From Lentihominibacter hominis (GTDB lineage: Bacteria; Bacillota; Clostridia; Peptostreptococcales; Anaerovoracaceae): a DNA stretch of 64,000 nucleotides. The stretch is taken from the NCBI RefSeq assembly GCF_014385065.1, contig NZ_JACRTA010000001.1, positions 930,001 through 994,000 of the forward strand, read 5' to 3'. Position 1 is the stretch's first letter. Each line of letters opens with the position of its first letter. The notes beneath the pieces are model-generated. The model saw only the letters and a program-made list of their open reading frames with translations, did no database searches and was not told where the DNA came from. Shown one piece after another: positions 1 through 8,767 of the stretch. The position numbers and the translations under genes were made by a program.

Positions 1-354
1 GAAGTAATGAACGGACAGAGAAATAATATTATATCAAGAACTGACAAAGCAGCAGCGCTTCAAGTGAGGCAGAGAATTATAGAAGATTGCGTAAATGTGC
101 CTGATGGAGAAGGACTGGCTAAGGAAGCAGGAATAAGTCTTTCAAAACTAAGCAGAGATTTTAAAGAAATAACAGGAATGTCAGTCCATTCTTTTGTAAT
201 AGAACAGAGGCTGGAACATGCAGCATATCTTTTGGCAGGAAACAGACTGAATGTGACTCAGACAGCTGCTTTGTGCGGTTATTCAAATATGAGTCATTTT
301 TCATCAGCCTTCAAAAAAAAATACGGAGTTCTTCCTAAGGACTACAGGCCTTGA
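1..354 (+). CDS. AraC-family transcriptional regulator, C-terminal part (5' end outside window)
   Basis: The frame is open from base 1, so the ATG at position 7 is probably internal. The visible 117 residues carry both helix-turn-helix motifs of the AraC/XylS DNA-binding domain: LAKEAGISLSKLSRDFKE, then TQTAALCGYSNMSHFSSAFKK, ending in the family-typical FKKKYGVLPKDYR. AraC proteins bind DNA as activators and sense a ligand through the N-terminal half, which is missing here. Its place directly upstream of a YbtP/YbtQ-like ABC pair suggests that it controls that transporter, as YbtA-type regulators do in siderophore loci; this role is inferred from position. Confidence 0.85.
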   Translation, partial: EVMNGQRNNIISRTDKAAALQVRQRIIEDCVNVPDGEGLAKEAGISLSKLSRDFKEITGMSVHSFVIEQRLEHAAYLLAGNRLNVTQTAALCGYSNMSHFSSAFKKKYGVLPKDYRP

Positions 355-441
355 TTGCAAAAAGTATAGAGAAGTTTACTTAAAATTATTAAAAACAAAC
401 AGAATTTTGGTAGAAACCAGTATAATATGGAATTAAAATAT

Positions 442-482
442 AACGCATAAAGTTAGCTACGCATAACTATATGCGTTTTTTT
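442..482 (+). terminator. Rho-independent terminator after the AraC gene
   Basis: Arms AACGCATA and TATGCGTT close a hairpin that also contains the pairing AAGTTA/TAACT, followed at once by a run of seven T. It ends the AraC transcript, so the ABC pair beginning at 593 needs its own promoter. I see no consensus promoter in 483-592. Confidence 0.75.
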
Positions 483-592
483 ATGCCTGCCTGTATCTCA
501 TGCTCTGAATTGAGGGTATGATTGTGTGAAGAAAGTGAGGCGTAAATTTTCAGATAACCGATATAGTAATTTGGATGGAAGGAGAAATACAG

Positions 593-2350
593 ATGTTCAA
601 TAAAGTTTTAGAATATGCGGGATCGTACAGAAACAGGACTATATTGTCCGGGATAGTTATACTTTTGGCTGTGTTGCTGCAGGTTCTGCCATTTTTATTT
701 GTATACAGGATCATAAAGCCGTTGATAATGGGGGAGGCAATAAGCTTTGGATATATAACAGTATGTATTGCAGGTGTATGTATATGTCTTGTTTTACATG
801 CTTTACTTTATGTGAAAGGGCTCTCTATGTCTCACGATGCTGCCTATAATATACTTATGCGTCTCAGAATCTATCTTCAGAGACGCTTGGAAAATTTGCC
901 GATGGGCAGGATACAGGAAAAAGGAACTGGCAGTCTTAAGCGTATGTTTGTTGATGATGTCGATAGTATAGAGATGCTGTTAGCGCATGCTCTGCCGGAA
1001 GGTTTGGGCAATGTAGCTGTTCCTGTTATGGTATATATAAGCCTTTTTGCAGTAGATTGGAAGCTGGCTTTGCTGTCTATGGCGTCGCTTCCAATTGGTA
1101 TGGCGGCTATGTGCGTCATGTATGCTATAGGCAGCAAGGACATGAGTAATTATTACAAAGCCGGCAAAGTGATGAATAATACTATCATTGAATACATCAA
1201 TGGTATGGAAGTTGTAAAAGTTTTCAATAAGGATGGTGATTCATATAAGCGATATGAAAAAGATATAAAGAATTACAGAGATTTTACCTTAGGGTGGTAT
1301 AAGGCGTGCTGGCCGTGGATGGCTGTATATAATAGTGTACTCCCGTCTACGCTGATACTTACGCTGCCATTAGGCTCGTGGTTCGTACTCAGAGGATATT
1401 CAGCGCTTCCCGATCTTATTCTTGTAATGTGTCTTTCACTAAGCATAGGTATTCCTCTGTTGAAAGCGCTGAGTTTTATTCCTTCTCTGCCACAAATAAA
1501 TTATAAGATATCGGCACTGGAGAATCTGATGAATGAGGAACCGCTAAAGCAAACTGACAGGGATTTTAATGGGGATGGGCTGACTATAAGGTTCACTGAT
1601 GTGGCTTTTTCATATGAGAAGAAACTTGTGGCAGATCATATAAACATGGTTATAAAAGAAGGGCAGAAAGTTGCTCTTGTGGGAGAGTCAGGATCAGGTA
1701 AAAGCACGCTTGCCAAGCTGCTGGTTCATTATTATGATCCTGATCGGGGAGCTATAACTATAGGAGGGCAGGATCTTAGAAATATGAGCTTGGAAGCTCT
1801 CACTCAAATTATTTCATATGTAGATCAGGATCAGTATTTGTTTAATACATCTATTTTTGAAAATATAAAGATAGGATGCCCATCGGCATCTCGAGAGCAA
1901 GTTATTGAAGCTGCCGAGAAAGCGCAGTGTATGGAATTTATAGATAAGTTTCCTCAAGGGATAGACACTTTATCAGGAAGTGGAGGCAGGAAGCTTTCTG
2001 GAGGCCAGCGACAGAGAATAGCTTTGGCAAGAGCCATTCTTAAAAATGCGCCTATAGTTGTTCTTGATGAGGCCATGGCCTTCGCCGATCCGGAAAATGA
2101 AGATAAACTTGAAAAAGCTATTTCTGAAGCAGTAAAAGGCAAGACTCTCATAGTTATCGCGCACAGACTGCAATCAGTAAAAAATGCAGATATGATATAT
2201 ATGATGGAGAAAGGTTATATAGCAGGTGCAGGGACACATGATCAGCTTATAAGGGAATGCCCTTCGTATGAGAAACTATGGCAGGCAGCTTTAGAAAGTG
2301 CAGACTGGAAGACCACCACAGCAGGAAAGGATGGTAAGAGAAATGCTTAA
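593..2350 (+). CDS. Heterodimeric ABC transporter, fused membrane/ATPase subunit 1 (IrtA/YbtP-like)
   Basis: This is a 585-residue half transporter with an N-terminal six-helix membrane domain (about residues 15-300) and a C-terminal ATPase. The ATPase shows Walker A GESGSGKST, signature LSGGQRQRIALARA, and Walker B/D-loop VLDEAMAFADPENE. The start is the ATG 8 bases after GGAAGGAG; an upstream in-frame ATG at 575 overlaps that ribosome site and is less likely. The stop overlaps the next gene, so the two subunits are probably translationally coupled and form a heterodimer. Fused-domain pairs of this type next to an AraC regulator are known for ferric-siderophore uptake (YbtPQ, IrtAB). The actual substrate cannot be read from the sequence. 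Confidence 0.85.
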   Translation: MFNKVLEYAGSYRNRTILSGIVILLAVLLQVLPFLFVYRIIKPLIMGEAISFGYITVCIAGVCICLVLHALLYVKGLSMSHDAAYNILMRLRIYLQRRLENLPMGRIQEKGTGSLKRMFVDDVDSIEMLLAHALPEGLGNVAVPVMVYISLFAVDWKLALLSMASLPIGMAAMCVMYAIGSKDMSNYYKAGKVMNNTIIEYINGMEVVKVFNKDGDSYKRYEKDIKNYRDFTLGWYKACWPWMAVYNSVLPSTLILTLPLGSWFVLRGYSALPDLILVMCLSLSIGIPLLKALSFIPSLPQINYKISALENLMNEEPLKQTDRDFNGDGLTIRFTDVAFSYEKKLVADHINMVIKEGQKVALVGESGSGKSTLAKLLVHYYDPDRGAITIGGQDLRNMSLEALTQIISYVDQDQYLFNTSIFENIKIGCPSASREQVIEAAEKAQCMEFIDKFPQGIDTLSGSGGRKLSGGQRQRIALARAILKNAPIVVLDEAMAFADPENEDKLEKAISEAVKGKTLIVIAHRLQSVKNADMIYMMEKGYIAGAGTHDQLIRECPSYEKLWQAALESADWKTTTAGKDGKRNA

Positions 2351-4091
2351 ACTTTTAAAACGTATTCTTAGATTATCGGGGAAATACAGCAAGAAAATAA
2401 AAGCAGCATTTTTATTTTCATTTTTTAAGTCAATACTGTCTAAAATGCCTATTTTTCTGGCGTTTCTGATATTAGAGAAGTTTTATACTGAAAGTCTGAC
2501 AGGGATCTATTGCCTAAAAGTAGGAATAGCTTTAGCTTTAATTGTGATAGCGGAATCAGTTTGCCAGTTTGCTGGTGATAAACTGCAGAGTGCATCAGGA
2601 TACATGATGTTTGCGGAAAAACGGCTTGAGCTGGGTTCCCATTTGAGAAAGCTACCCATGGGATATTTTACAGCAGGCAATATAGGAAAAATCAGTTCTG
2701 TGCTAAGTACTGATATGGTTTTTGTCGAAGAAATAGTAATGAGCTCTCTCGCCAACATGATGAATTATATGTTTACAGCAGCGATAATGGGTGTTTTTAT
2801 TTTATTCTTTGATATAAGACTGGGGATAGTAGCCGTGGCTGTAAGTGTTTTAGCTGTACTGACAGCTAAAAATATGAATCGTATATCTCTTGATGAAGCA
2901 GCTGTCCGCCAACAGCAGAGCGAAAAACTTACAGATGCGGTATTATCATTTATAGAAGGTATAGGAATAATAAAAAGTTATAATCTTTTGGGAGAAAAAT
3001 CAGAGGAATTGTCAGATAATTTCAGAAGATCAAAGGATACAAGCATAAAATTCGAGGAATCTTTGACCCCTTGGCACAGGCGTTTAAATGTACTTTATGC
3101 ATTGGGAATGACAATTATTTTTGCTTATTCTATATATCTTTATCAGTTAGGGGAGCTCATATTGCCGTATCTTATGGGGTTACTACTGTTCATATTTGAT
3201 CTTTTCGGGCCTCTTAAAGCATTATATGGAGAAGCAAGTCGGCTTACAGTAATGAATAGTTGCCTTGACAGAATAGAAGAAGTATTAGATGAAAAAGAAC
3301 TCCCTGATAAAGGAAAGCATCATATTCCTAAAAAATCGGACAATAACATACCTGAAATTGAATTTCGCAATGTATCGTTTGCGTACGGAAAGGAGGAAGT
3401 TCTCCGTCATATAAATTTTAGCATGGCTCCCCAGAAAATGACAGCTCTTGTAGGACCTTCAGGAGGAGGCAAATCTACTATTGCTAATCTCATCACAAGA
3501 TTTTGGGATGTAAAGGACGGGCAGATTCTTGTTCGGGGACAGGATATCAGGAACATACCAATATCGGAGTTGATGAACGACATAAGTGTGGTATTTCAGA
3601 GAGTATATCTGTTTCAGGATACAGTATATAACAATATAAGCATGGGTAAACCTCATGCTTCAAAAGAAGAAGTATATGAAGCGGCGAAAAAAGCCAGATG
3701 TTATGATTTTATCATGCAGCTGCCTGACGGATTCGATACGGTGATAGGAGAAGGAGGCGCTTCTCTTTCAGGCGGAGAAAAACAGAGAGTCTCTATTGCC
3801 CGTTGTATATTGAAAGATGCTCCCGTGATAATATTGGATGAAGCTACAGCAAGCGTAGATGTGGACAATGAAATATATATACAGGAAGCTATTTCCCAGC
3901 TCGTAAAGGGGAAAACACTATTGGTGATAGCTCACAGACTTAATACAATAAAAGAAGCTGATCAGATTTTAGTTATTGCTGACGGTTTAATAACCCAGAG
4001 GGGAAACCACGATAGTCTTATGAAAAAAGACGGTATATATAAAGATTACGTAGAGCTTAGAGAGAAGACAAGCGGCTGGGAATTGATGTAG
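2343..4091 (+). CDS. Heterodimeric ABC transporter, fused membrane/ATPase subunit 2 (IrtB/YbtQ-like)
   Basis: This is the partner of the preceding gene, with about 582 residues. It has a membrane domain over roughly residues 10-310, Walker A GPSGGGKST, signature LSGGEKQRVSIARCI, and Walker B/D-loop ILDEATASVDVDNE. The chosen ATG overlaps the preceding stop by 8 bases; an in-frame ATG at 2331 is also possible. The first subunit has AFADPENE in the D-loop and this one ASVDVDNE, so the dimer is asymmetric, as is usual for these pairs. A second pair with the same asymmetry occurs at 33809-37364, so the genome carries paralogous systems. Confidence 0.83.
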   Translation: MLKLLKRILRLSGKYSKKIKAAFLFSFFKSILSKMPIFLAFLILEKFYTESLTGIYCLKVGIALALIVIAESVCQFAGDKLQSASGYMMFAEKRLELGSHLRKLPMGYFTAGNIGKISSVLSTDMVFVEEIVMSSLANMMNYMFTAAIMGVFILFFDIRLGIVAVAVSVLAVLTAKNMNRISLDEAAVRQQQSEKLTDAVLSFIEGIGIIKSYNLLGEKSEELSDNFRRSKDTSIKFEESLTPWHRRLNVLYALGMTIIFAYSIYLYQLGELILPYLMGLLLFIFDLFGPLKALYGEASRLTVMNSCLDRIEEVLDEKELPDKGKHHIPKKSDNNIPEIEFRNVSFAYGKEEVLRHINFSMAPQKMTALVGPSGGGKSTIANLITRFWDVKDGQILVRGQDIRNIPISELMNDISVVFQRVYLFQDTVYNNISMGKPHASKEEVYEAAKKARCYDFIMQLPDGFDTVIGEGGASLSGGEKQRVSIARCILKDAPVIILDEATASVDVDNEIYIQEAISQLVKGKTLLVIAHRLNTIKEADQILVIADGLITQRGNHDSLMKKDGIYKDYVELREKTSGWELM

Positions 4092-4117
4092 CTTTCCATT
4101 AATAGTATTGCTGAATT

Positions 4118-4163
4118 AAAGAATTCTGATGATATAAGAAAGTATCATCGGAATTCTTTTTTT
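4118..4163 (+). terminator. Rho-independent terminator after the ABC pair
   Basis: Two 17-base arms (4118-4134 and 4143-4159) form a nearly perfect stem, AAAGAATTC... against ...GAATTCTTT, with an 8-base loop and a T run. It separates the transporter operon from the glycosyltransferase operon. Confidence 0.85.
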
Positions 4164-4249
4164 AAAGTTTAAACTTTGTTTAAAAAATATGCGTTGAATC
4201 CTTAAACTTTGGGATTAATTTATATGCATAACAAAGATAAGGAGGACGT

Positions 4250-5332
4250 ATGGACATGAAAAATATAGTAATAATACCGGCGCTGAATCCAGATGATAAT
4301 CTTGAAAAATTGGCGGAAAAAAATATTGCTTTAGGGCAAGAGGTAATAGTAGTAAACGACGGGAGTCTCAGCAGGTATAATGCTGTGTTTGAGAGACTGA
4401 AAGACAAATGTACTGTGCTTGAACACGCTATGAACCTTGGAAAAGGAGAAGCGATCAAAACTGCTCTGAGATATATAAAAGATGAGAACCAGCGGTGTGA
4501 TTATATAGGTATAATGGATGCGGATGGTCAGCATCTTCCCGAGGATATGGCTGCACTTTTGAAAGCTGCGGCTCGATATGGCAGCTCGCTGATATTGGGG
4601 AGCAGAACTATAAATAATGACGTTCCATGGAAATCAAGAATGGGAAATATAATAACAAGAAAAATGTTTCACATGGTGTCAGGACAGTTCATTTCGGATA
4701 CTCAGACGGGACTGAGAGCTTTTCCGGCCGGAATGCTGGAATTGATGTCAGAGGTGAAAGGCAGCAGATACGAATATGAGATGAATGTTCTTATAATATG
4801 CGCCCAGCGCGGGATAAGTATGAAAGAAGTGCCTATAAAAACCATATACCATGATAAGGAAAACAGCTGTTCTCATTTCCACAAAATTAAAGATTCTTTC
4901 CGTATATACCGTGACCTTTTTAAATTTTCCGCCTCGTCTTTCAGCAGTTTTATACTGGATTATGGATTGTTTGTAGTATTCTCTGTCATTTTGCCGTCCT
5001 CTTCATGGGGCGTAATGACTGCAAATATAGCTGCCAGAGTTATCAGTGCGGGATATAATTATTCTATGAACTGCCGTTTTGTATTTTATGAAAAAAAGAC
5101 GTTAAAAACTGCGCTTGATTATCTGGCTCTGGCAGCTTTTATCTTGGTGATTAACAGTTTGGCACTTGAAGCCTTTACGGCAGGGCTGGGAATTCCAGTA
5201 TATACGGCCAAGATAATGACGGAGTGTGTGTTGTTTATAACGAGCTGGATAGTGCAGAAATACATGATTTTCAGAAAAGCGGGCCAAAAGGGCGGCAGTG
5301 GTTCCGGTCAGAGAAAAGAGGCGCTGTCATGA
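4250..5332 (+). CDS. Family 2 glycosyltransferase fused to a GtrA-like membrane domain
   Basis: The protein has 360 residues, with ribosome site AAGGAGG four bases before the ATG. Residues 1-220 are a GT2 fold of the polyprenyl-phosphate mannose/glucose synthase kind: PALNPDDNL, VVNDGS, HAMNLGKGEAIKTAL and the metal-binding IMDADGQH. Residues about 225-345 hold four hydrophobic helices and the GtrA-type segment RVISAGYNYSMNCRFVF. Such proteins load a sugar onto a lipid carrier, and GtrA domains are linked to flipping it for cell-surface glycosylation. The gene starts an operon of overlapping genes that all act on lipids or membranes, which supports an envelope-modification role. Confidence 0.85.
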   Translation: MDMKNIVIIPALNPDDNLEKLAEKNIALGQEVIVVNDGSLSRYNAVFERLKDKCTVLEHAMNLGKGEAIKTALRYIKDENQRCDYIGIMDADGQHLPEDMAALLKAAARYGSSLILGSRTINNDVPWKSRMGNIITRKMFHMVSGQFISDTQTGLRAFPAGMLELMSEVKGSRYEYEMNVLIICAQRGISMKEVPIKTIYHDKENSCSHFHKIKDSFRIYRDLFKFSASSFSSFILDYGLFVVFSVILPSSSWGVMTANIAARVISAGYNYSMNCRFVFYEKKTLKTALDYLALAAFILVINSLALEAFTAGLGIPVYTAKIMTECVLFITSWIVQKYMIFRKAGQKGGSGSGQRKEALS

Positions 5333-5994
5333 AAAATATAGATCACAGAATGCTTGGAAGAACTTTGATGGAAATTCACAGAAAACAGGTTCCGTATTTG
5401 TGCAGAAAAGCGTTTGTGCTGGGAAGCATAGAGCCTGACAAGAATCCTTTGACATATCTCCACGGTCAGATAAGGGGTAAATTTCTGTGCGGACATAATT
5501 ATGAGAATGTGATGCCTTCAATACGAAAATTGTATGAAAAACTTAAACAAGGCGGTTACAGTGAGGTGAAGAGATATTATCTTATGGGGAAACTTACTCA
5601 TTATATAGCTGATATATTTACCTTTCCACATAATGCGGCTTTTCGGGGAAACATTAAAGCTCACGGCTTATATGAAAGAAAGCTGCATGGCTATATGAAA
5701 GAAAACCTTCAGTCTTTTGAGAGAGTTGACGAAGAGATAAATATCAAAGATCCGGACGATCTGGAAGAGCTTCATAAAGAATATATCCAACAGGCGGGGA
5801 CATGTGAGAAGGATTACAGATATATCATTCAGGCCGTAGGGTTTGTAGAGGCGGTAAAGGATTTGGGCAGCGGAGGGAATTTTAAGAGAAGGGAGATCTT
5901 AAATTATGAAAAAATGTTCAGCATCATATGTAGGATCAGGGATAATGAAAAGCGGACTGAGGATAGTATACGAAAACGTATTCACACTGTTTAA
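5329..5994 (+). CDS. Zinc-dependent phospholipase C-like protein
   Basis: The gene starts on the ATGA that overlaps the stop of the glycosyltransferase, giving 221 residues. Histidine/aspartate-rich motifs (LYLHGQIRG-like segment near residue 45, GKLTHYIADIFTFPHN near residue 87, and HGLYERKLHGYM) resemble the metal-binding helices of zinc-dependent phospholipase C and S1/P1-type folds. No signal peptide is visible, so action on an external lipid is not assured. It overlaps the following ATPase gene by 89 bases, an unusually long overlap. The family assignment rests on motif appearance alone. Confidence 0.6.
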   Translation: MKNIDHRMLGRTLMEIHRKQVPYLCRKAFVLGSIEPDKNPLTYLHGQIRGKFLCGHNYENVMPSIRKLYEKLKQGGYSEVKRYYLMGKLTHYIADIFTFPHNAAFRGNIKAHGLYERKLHGYMKENLQSFERVDEEINIKDPDDLEELHKEYIQQAGTCEKDYRYIIQAVGFVEAVKDLGSGGNFKRREILNYEKMFSIICRIRDNEKRTEDSIRKRIHTV

Positions 5995-8236
5995 CTTTTT
6001 GAATTTTTCTATAGCGGCGCTGCTGCTTGCCGTAGGCGCCTATTCCAATATCCTGTTCATATTAATAGTGCTGGCCAACATAGTAATAGGAACGGCTCAG
6101 GAACTTAAAGCCAAGAGACTTGTAGAAAAACTTACGCTGCTCAACAGGCCTTTGGTAAGAATTTGCCGTGACGGGAAAGAATATGAAGTTTCGGCGGAAG
6201 AAATAACTGAGGGTGACGTTATGGTTCTGAGAAGCGGAGATCAAGTCTGTAATGACGCAATTGTTTCAGAGGGAATGCTTGAAGTAAATGAATCGCTGCT
6301 TACAGGCGAATGTGATGCTGTTGTAAAAGAAGAGGGAAGCAGTCTTTTGTCGGGAAGCTCTGTAATTTCGGGGAAAGCTTACGCAGAGGTGGTTCATGTG
6401 GGCGAGGAAAATTATGTCCGGAGAATCTCTGCTGAGGTGAAGAAGAGTAAGAAACCTGAATCAGAATTATTGGATTCCATGAATAAGGTAACTCGTCTCA
6501 CCGGTTTTCTTATCTTTCCTCTTGGCATTCTTTTGTTTCTTGAATCTTTCGTTTTCAGAGGAGATGCAGTGAATTTGTCCGTGATCTCGTCGTCTGCGGC
6601 TCTTTTGGGGATGCTGCCTAAAGGGCTTGTGCTTCTTATCTCTGTATCTCTTGCGGCTGGGGTGATACGCCTTGCCAAGATGAAGATCCTGATACAGGAT
6701 ATTTACTCTCTTGAATCTCTTTCTCATGTGGATGTCTTATGTTTTGACAAGACGGGAACGCTTACAGATGGAACTTTGAGAGTAGTTTCTGTTATACCAT
6801 ATTCGCAGGTCTCTGAGGGAGAAATGGCAGCGCTGATAAAATCATACTTTTTCGCCGCCGATGACAATAATACGACTTTTCAAGCTTTGAGGAAAGTTTT
6901 TGGCGAAGAGCAGATATACAGATCAGTGAAAAAAATACCGTTTTCGTCAAAGAGAAAGTGGGGATCGGTAAGTTTTGCTGATGAGGGCAGTGTGTTTATA
7001 GGGGCACCGGAAAAACTGCTGCCGGAAATTCCGGACAATGTAAGAAGCGAGCTTGAAGCTGGACGCAGAGTCGTGAGCATAGGATATTATGGGGATAAGT
7101 GGGAAGATGAAAAAATACTTCCTGCCGAGATCAGACCTCTTTATTTTGTATCTATGGAAGACTCCATAAGGAGAGGAGTTGAGAATACCATGGCTTTCTT
7201 TCAAAGGGAAGGCATAAATATAAAGGTCATTTCGGGAGATCATGTGAAGACGGCTTCAGTGGCTGCCAAAAAAGCTGGAATCTCGGGATGGAAGAATGCT
7301 GTAGACATGTCTCTTTTGGAAAGGGATGAAGATTTAAAACAAATATGCGACAAATATACTGTCTTTGCCAGAGTATCGCCGGATCAGAAGAAAGCCCTAA
7401 TTAAAGCGTTTAAAAACAAAGGTCATCGAGTTGCCATGACAGGAGACGGAGTTAATGATTTGCTGGCGATGAGGGAGTCAGATTGTTCTATAGCTGTGTG
7501 TGATGGAAGTGATGCCAGCAGACAAATTGCTCAGGTAGTAATGCTTGGTTCGGACTTTACAGGATTACCTTATGTGGTAATGGAAGGCCGCAGGGTAGTG
7601 AATAATGTTACGAGAACGGCGGGAGTATTTTTTATAAAGACTGTATATTCTCTTATCGTATCGTTGTTCTGCATAGCTGTCAATATTCCGTTTCCTTTTA
7701 TTCCGCTGCAGATAACTCTTGTAGATGCTTTTATGGAGGCATATCCATCATTTTTGACTGTTTTCGAGTCGGATACACGAAAAATAGAAGGCAGTTTTTT
7801 AAGGAAAGTAATAATTGAGGCATTTCCTTTTGGTATGGCTGTAGCCATGATGATAGCCGTTGTAAGCCAAACAGCGCCTTTTTCTCAGGGGCAGATATCC
7901 ACTGTGACATATATCATGCTCATAAGCATTTCATATATGGCTGTTCTAAAAAGCTGTGTACCTTTCAATAAGCTGAGAGCATTTATATGTGTTACAATAG
8001 TCGTGGGAATATCCGGCATTCTTACGACAGCGCCATGGATGTTTAACATAGGAACTGTAAATATTCATATGGCATTGTACATGATGACGGCGCTTATCAT
8101 TGCAGCAGTTTTAATCTTTGCGATCAGGGTAGTCATTAAAAAGATGAATAAATATATTTTGGGCAATATGAAAAAGGAGGGTGACCATGACAGGAACAGA
8201 AATAATAGTTTTAAACATGATACAAGATCATCTTAG
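5906..8236 (+). CDS. P-type cation-transporting ATPase (CtpE-like), short N-terminus
   Basis: This 776-residue membrane pump has actuator motif LLTGECD (near residue 131), phosphorylation site DKTGTLTDG (near 280) and hinge MTGDGVNDLLAMRESD (near 510), with about ten membrane segments. VFTLFNFLNF and NIVIGTAQELKAKR match the group that includes mycobacterial CtpE, a calcium-uptake ATPase; the ion is not provable here. The N-terminus is shorter by some 20-30 residues than I recall for relatives, because a TAA lies two codons before the ATG. GGGAG precedes the ATG by 10 bases. The gene overlaps the previous one by 89 bases and the next by 50 bases. Confidence 0.85.
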   Translation: MKKCSASYVGSGIMKSGLRIVYENVFTLFNFLNFSIAALLLAVGAYSNILFILIVLANIVIGTAQELKAKRLVEKLTLLNRPLVRICRDGKEYEVSAEEITEGDVMVLRSGDQVCNDAIVSEGMLEVNESLLTGECDAVVKEEGSSLLSGSSVISGKAYAEVVHVGEENYVRRISAEVKKSKKPESELLDSMNKVTRLTGFLIFPLGILLFLESFVFRGDAVNLSVISSSAALLGMLPKGLVLLISVSLAAGVIRLAKMKILIQDIYSLESLSHVDVLCFDKTGTLTDGTLRVVSVIPYSQVSEGEMAALIKSYFFAADDNNTTFQALRKVFGEEQIYRSVKKIPFSSKRKWGSVSFADEGSVFIGAPEKLLPEIPDNVRSELEAGRRVVSIGYYGDKWEDEKILPAEIRPLYFVSMEDSIRRGVENTMAFFQREGINIKVISGDHVKTASVAAKKAGISGWKNAVDMSLLERDEDLKQICDKYTVFARVSPDQKKALIKAFKNKGHRVAMTGDGVNDLLAMRESDCSIAVCDGSDASRQIAQVVMLGSDFTGLPYVVMEGRRVVNNVTRTAGVFFIKTVYSLIVSLFCIAVNIPFPFIPLQITLVDAFMEAYPSFLTVFESDTRKIEGSFLRKVIIEAFPFGMAVAMMIAVVSQTAPFSQGQISTVTYIMLISISYMAVLKSCVPFNKLRAFICVTIVVGISGILTTAPWMFNIGTVNIHMALYMMTALIIAAVLIFAIRVVIKKMNKYILGNMKKEGDHDRNRNNSFKHDTRSS

Positions 8237-8738
8237 AAGTGCAGCGGCAGATGTCGTAATGCCGGCTATTACGAAGTTGGGAAATGCAGGAATTATATGG
8301 ATAGTTATGGGAGTAACTCTTTTGGCAACAAAGAAATACAGAAGAGCGGGAATACTTGTTTTGATGGCGCTTGTTGTGGATTTGGTGTGTTGTAATTTGA
8401 TTTTAAAAAATTTGATAGCAAGACCCAGACCCTTTGATGTGAATCCAATGGTGAAGCTTTTGGTAGCAGCTCCTGGAGATTTTTCCTTTCCTTCGGGGCA
8501 TACTGCCGCTTCATTTGCAGCGGTTACTGCTTTGTTTTTGGAAAAAGCAAAATTTTGGTGGGCTGCGCTCATATTGGCTTTGTTGATTACTTTTTCCAGG
8601 CTTTATTTATATCTGCACTACCCTACAGATATATTGGGAGGTATATTGACAGGCGTTATAAGTGGAATTATAGCTATGGTTGTGTTTAGAAGGCTTGAGA
8701 AGATATATGGAAAAAATCATATTGATACAGTATTATAA
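8187..8738 (+). CDS. PAP2-family membrane phosphatase
   Basis: This 183-residue membrane protein carries all three PAP2 signature motifs: KNLIARPRPFD, PSGHTAASFAAV and SRLYLYLHYPTDILGG, with the catalytic histidines in the second and third. The family dephosphorylates lipid phosphates such as phosphatidic acid or undecaprenyl pyrophosphate at the membrane face. The ATG is chosen because AGGAGG lies six bases upstream; an in-frame GTG at 8181 is too close to that site. It follows the ATPase in the same operon and precedes a two-component system, consistent with lipid-carrier recycling in envelope synthesis. Confidence 0.88.
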   Translation: MTGTEIIVLNMIQDHLRSAAADVVMPAITKLGNAGIIWIVMGVTLLATKKYRRAGILVLMALVVDLVCCNLILKNLIARPRPFDVNPMVKLLVAAPGDFSFPSGHTAASFAAVTALFLEKAKFWWAALILALLITFSRLYLYLHYPTDILGGILTGVISGIIAMVVFRRLEKIYGKNHIDTVL

Positions 8739-8767
8739 ATTATCATTAACAATAAGGAGATGAGCTG

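Noticed and set aside
2298..2342. Upstream extension of the second ABC subunit
   Set aside because: The extended N-terminus lies wholly inside the first subunit gene and lacks a ribosome site; starts at 2331 or 2343 fit better.
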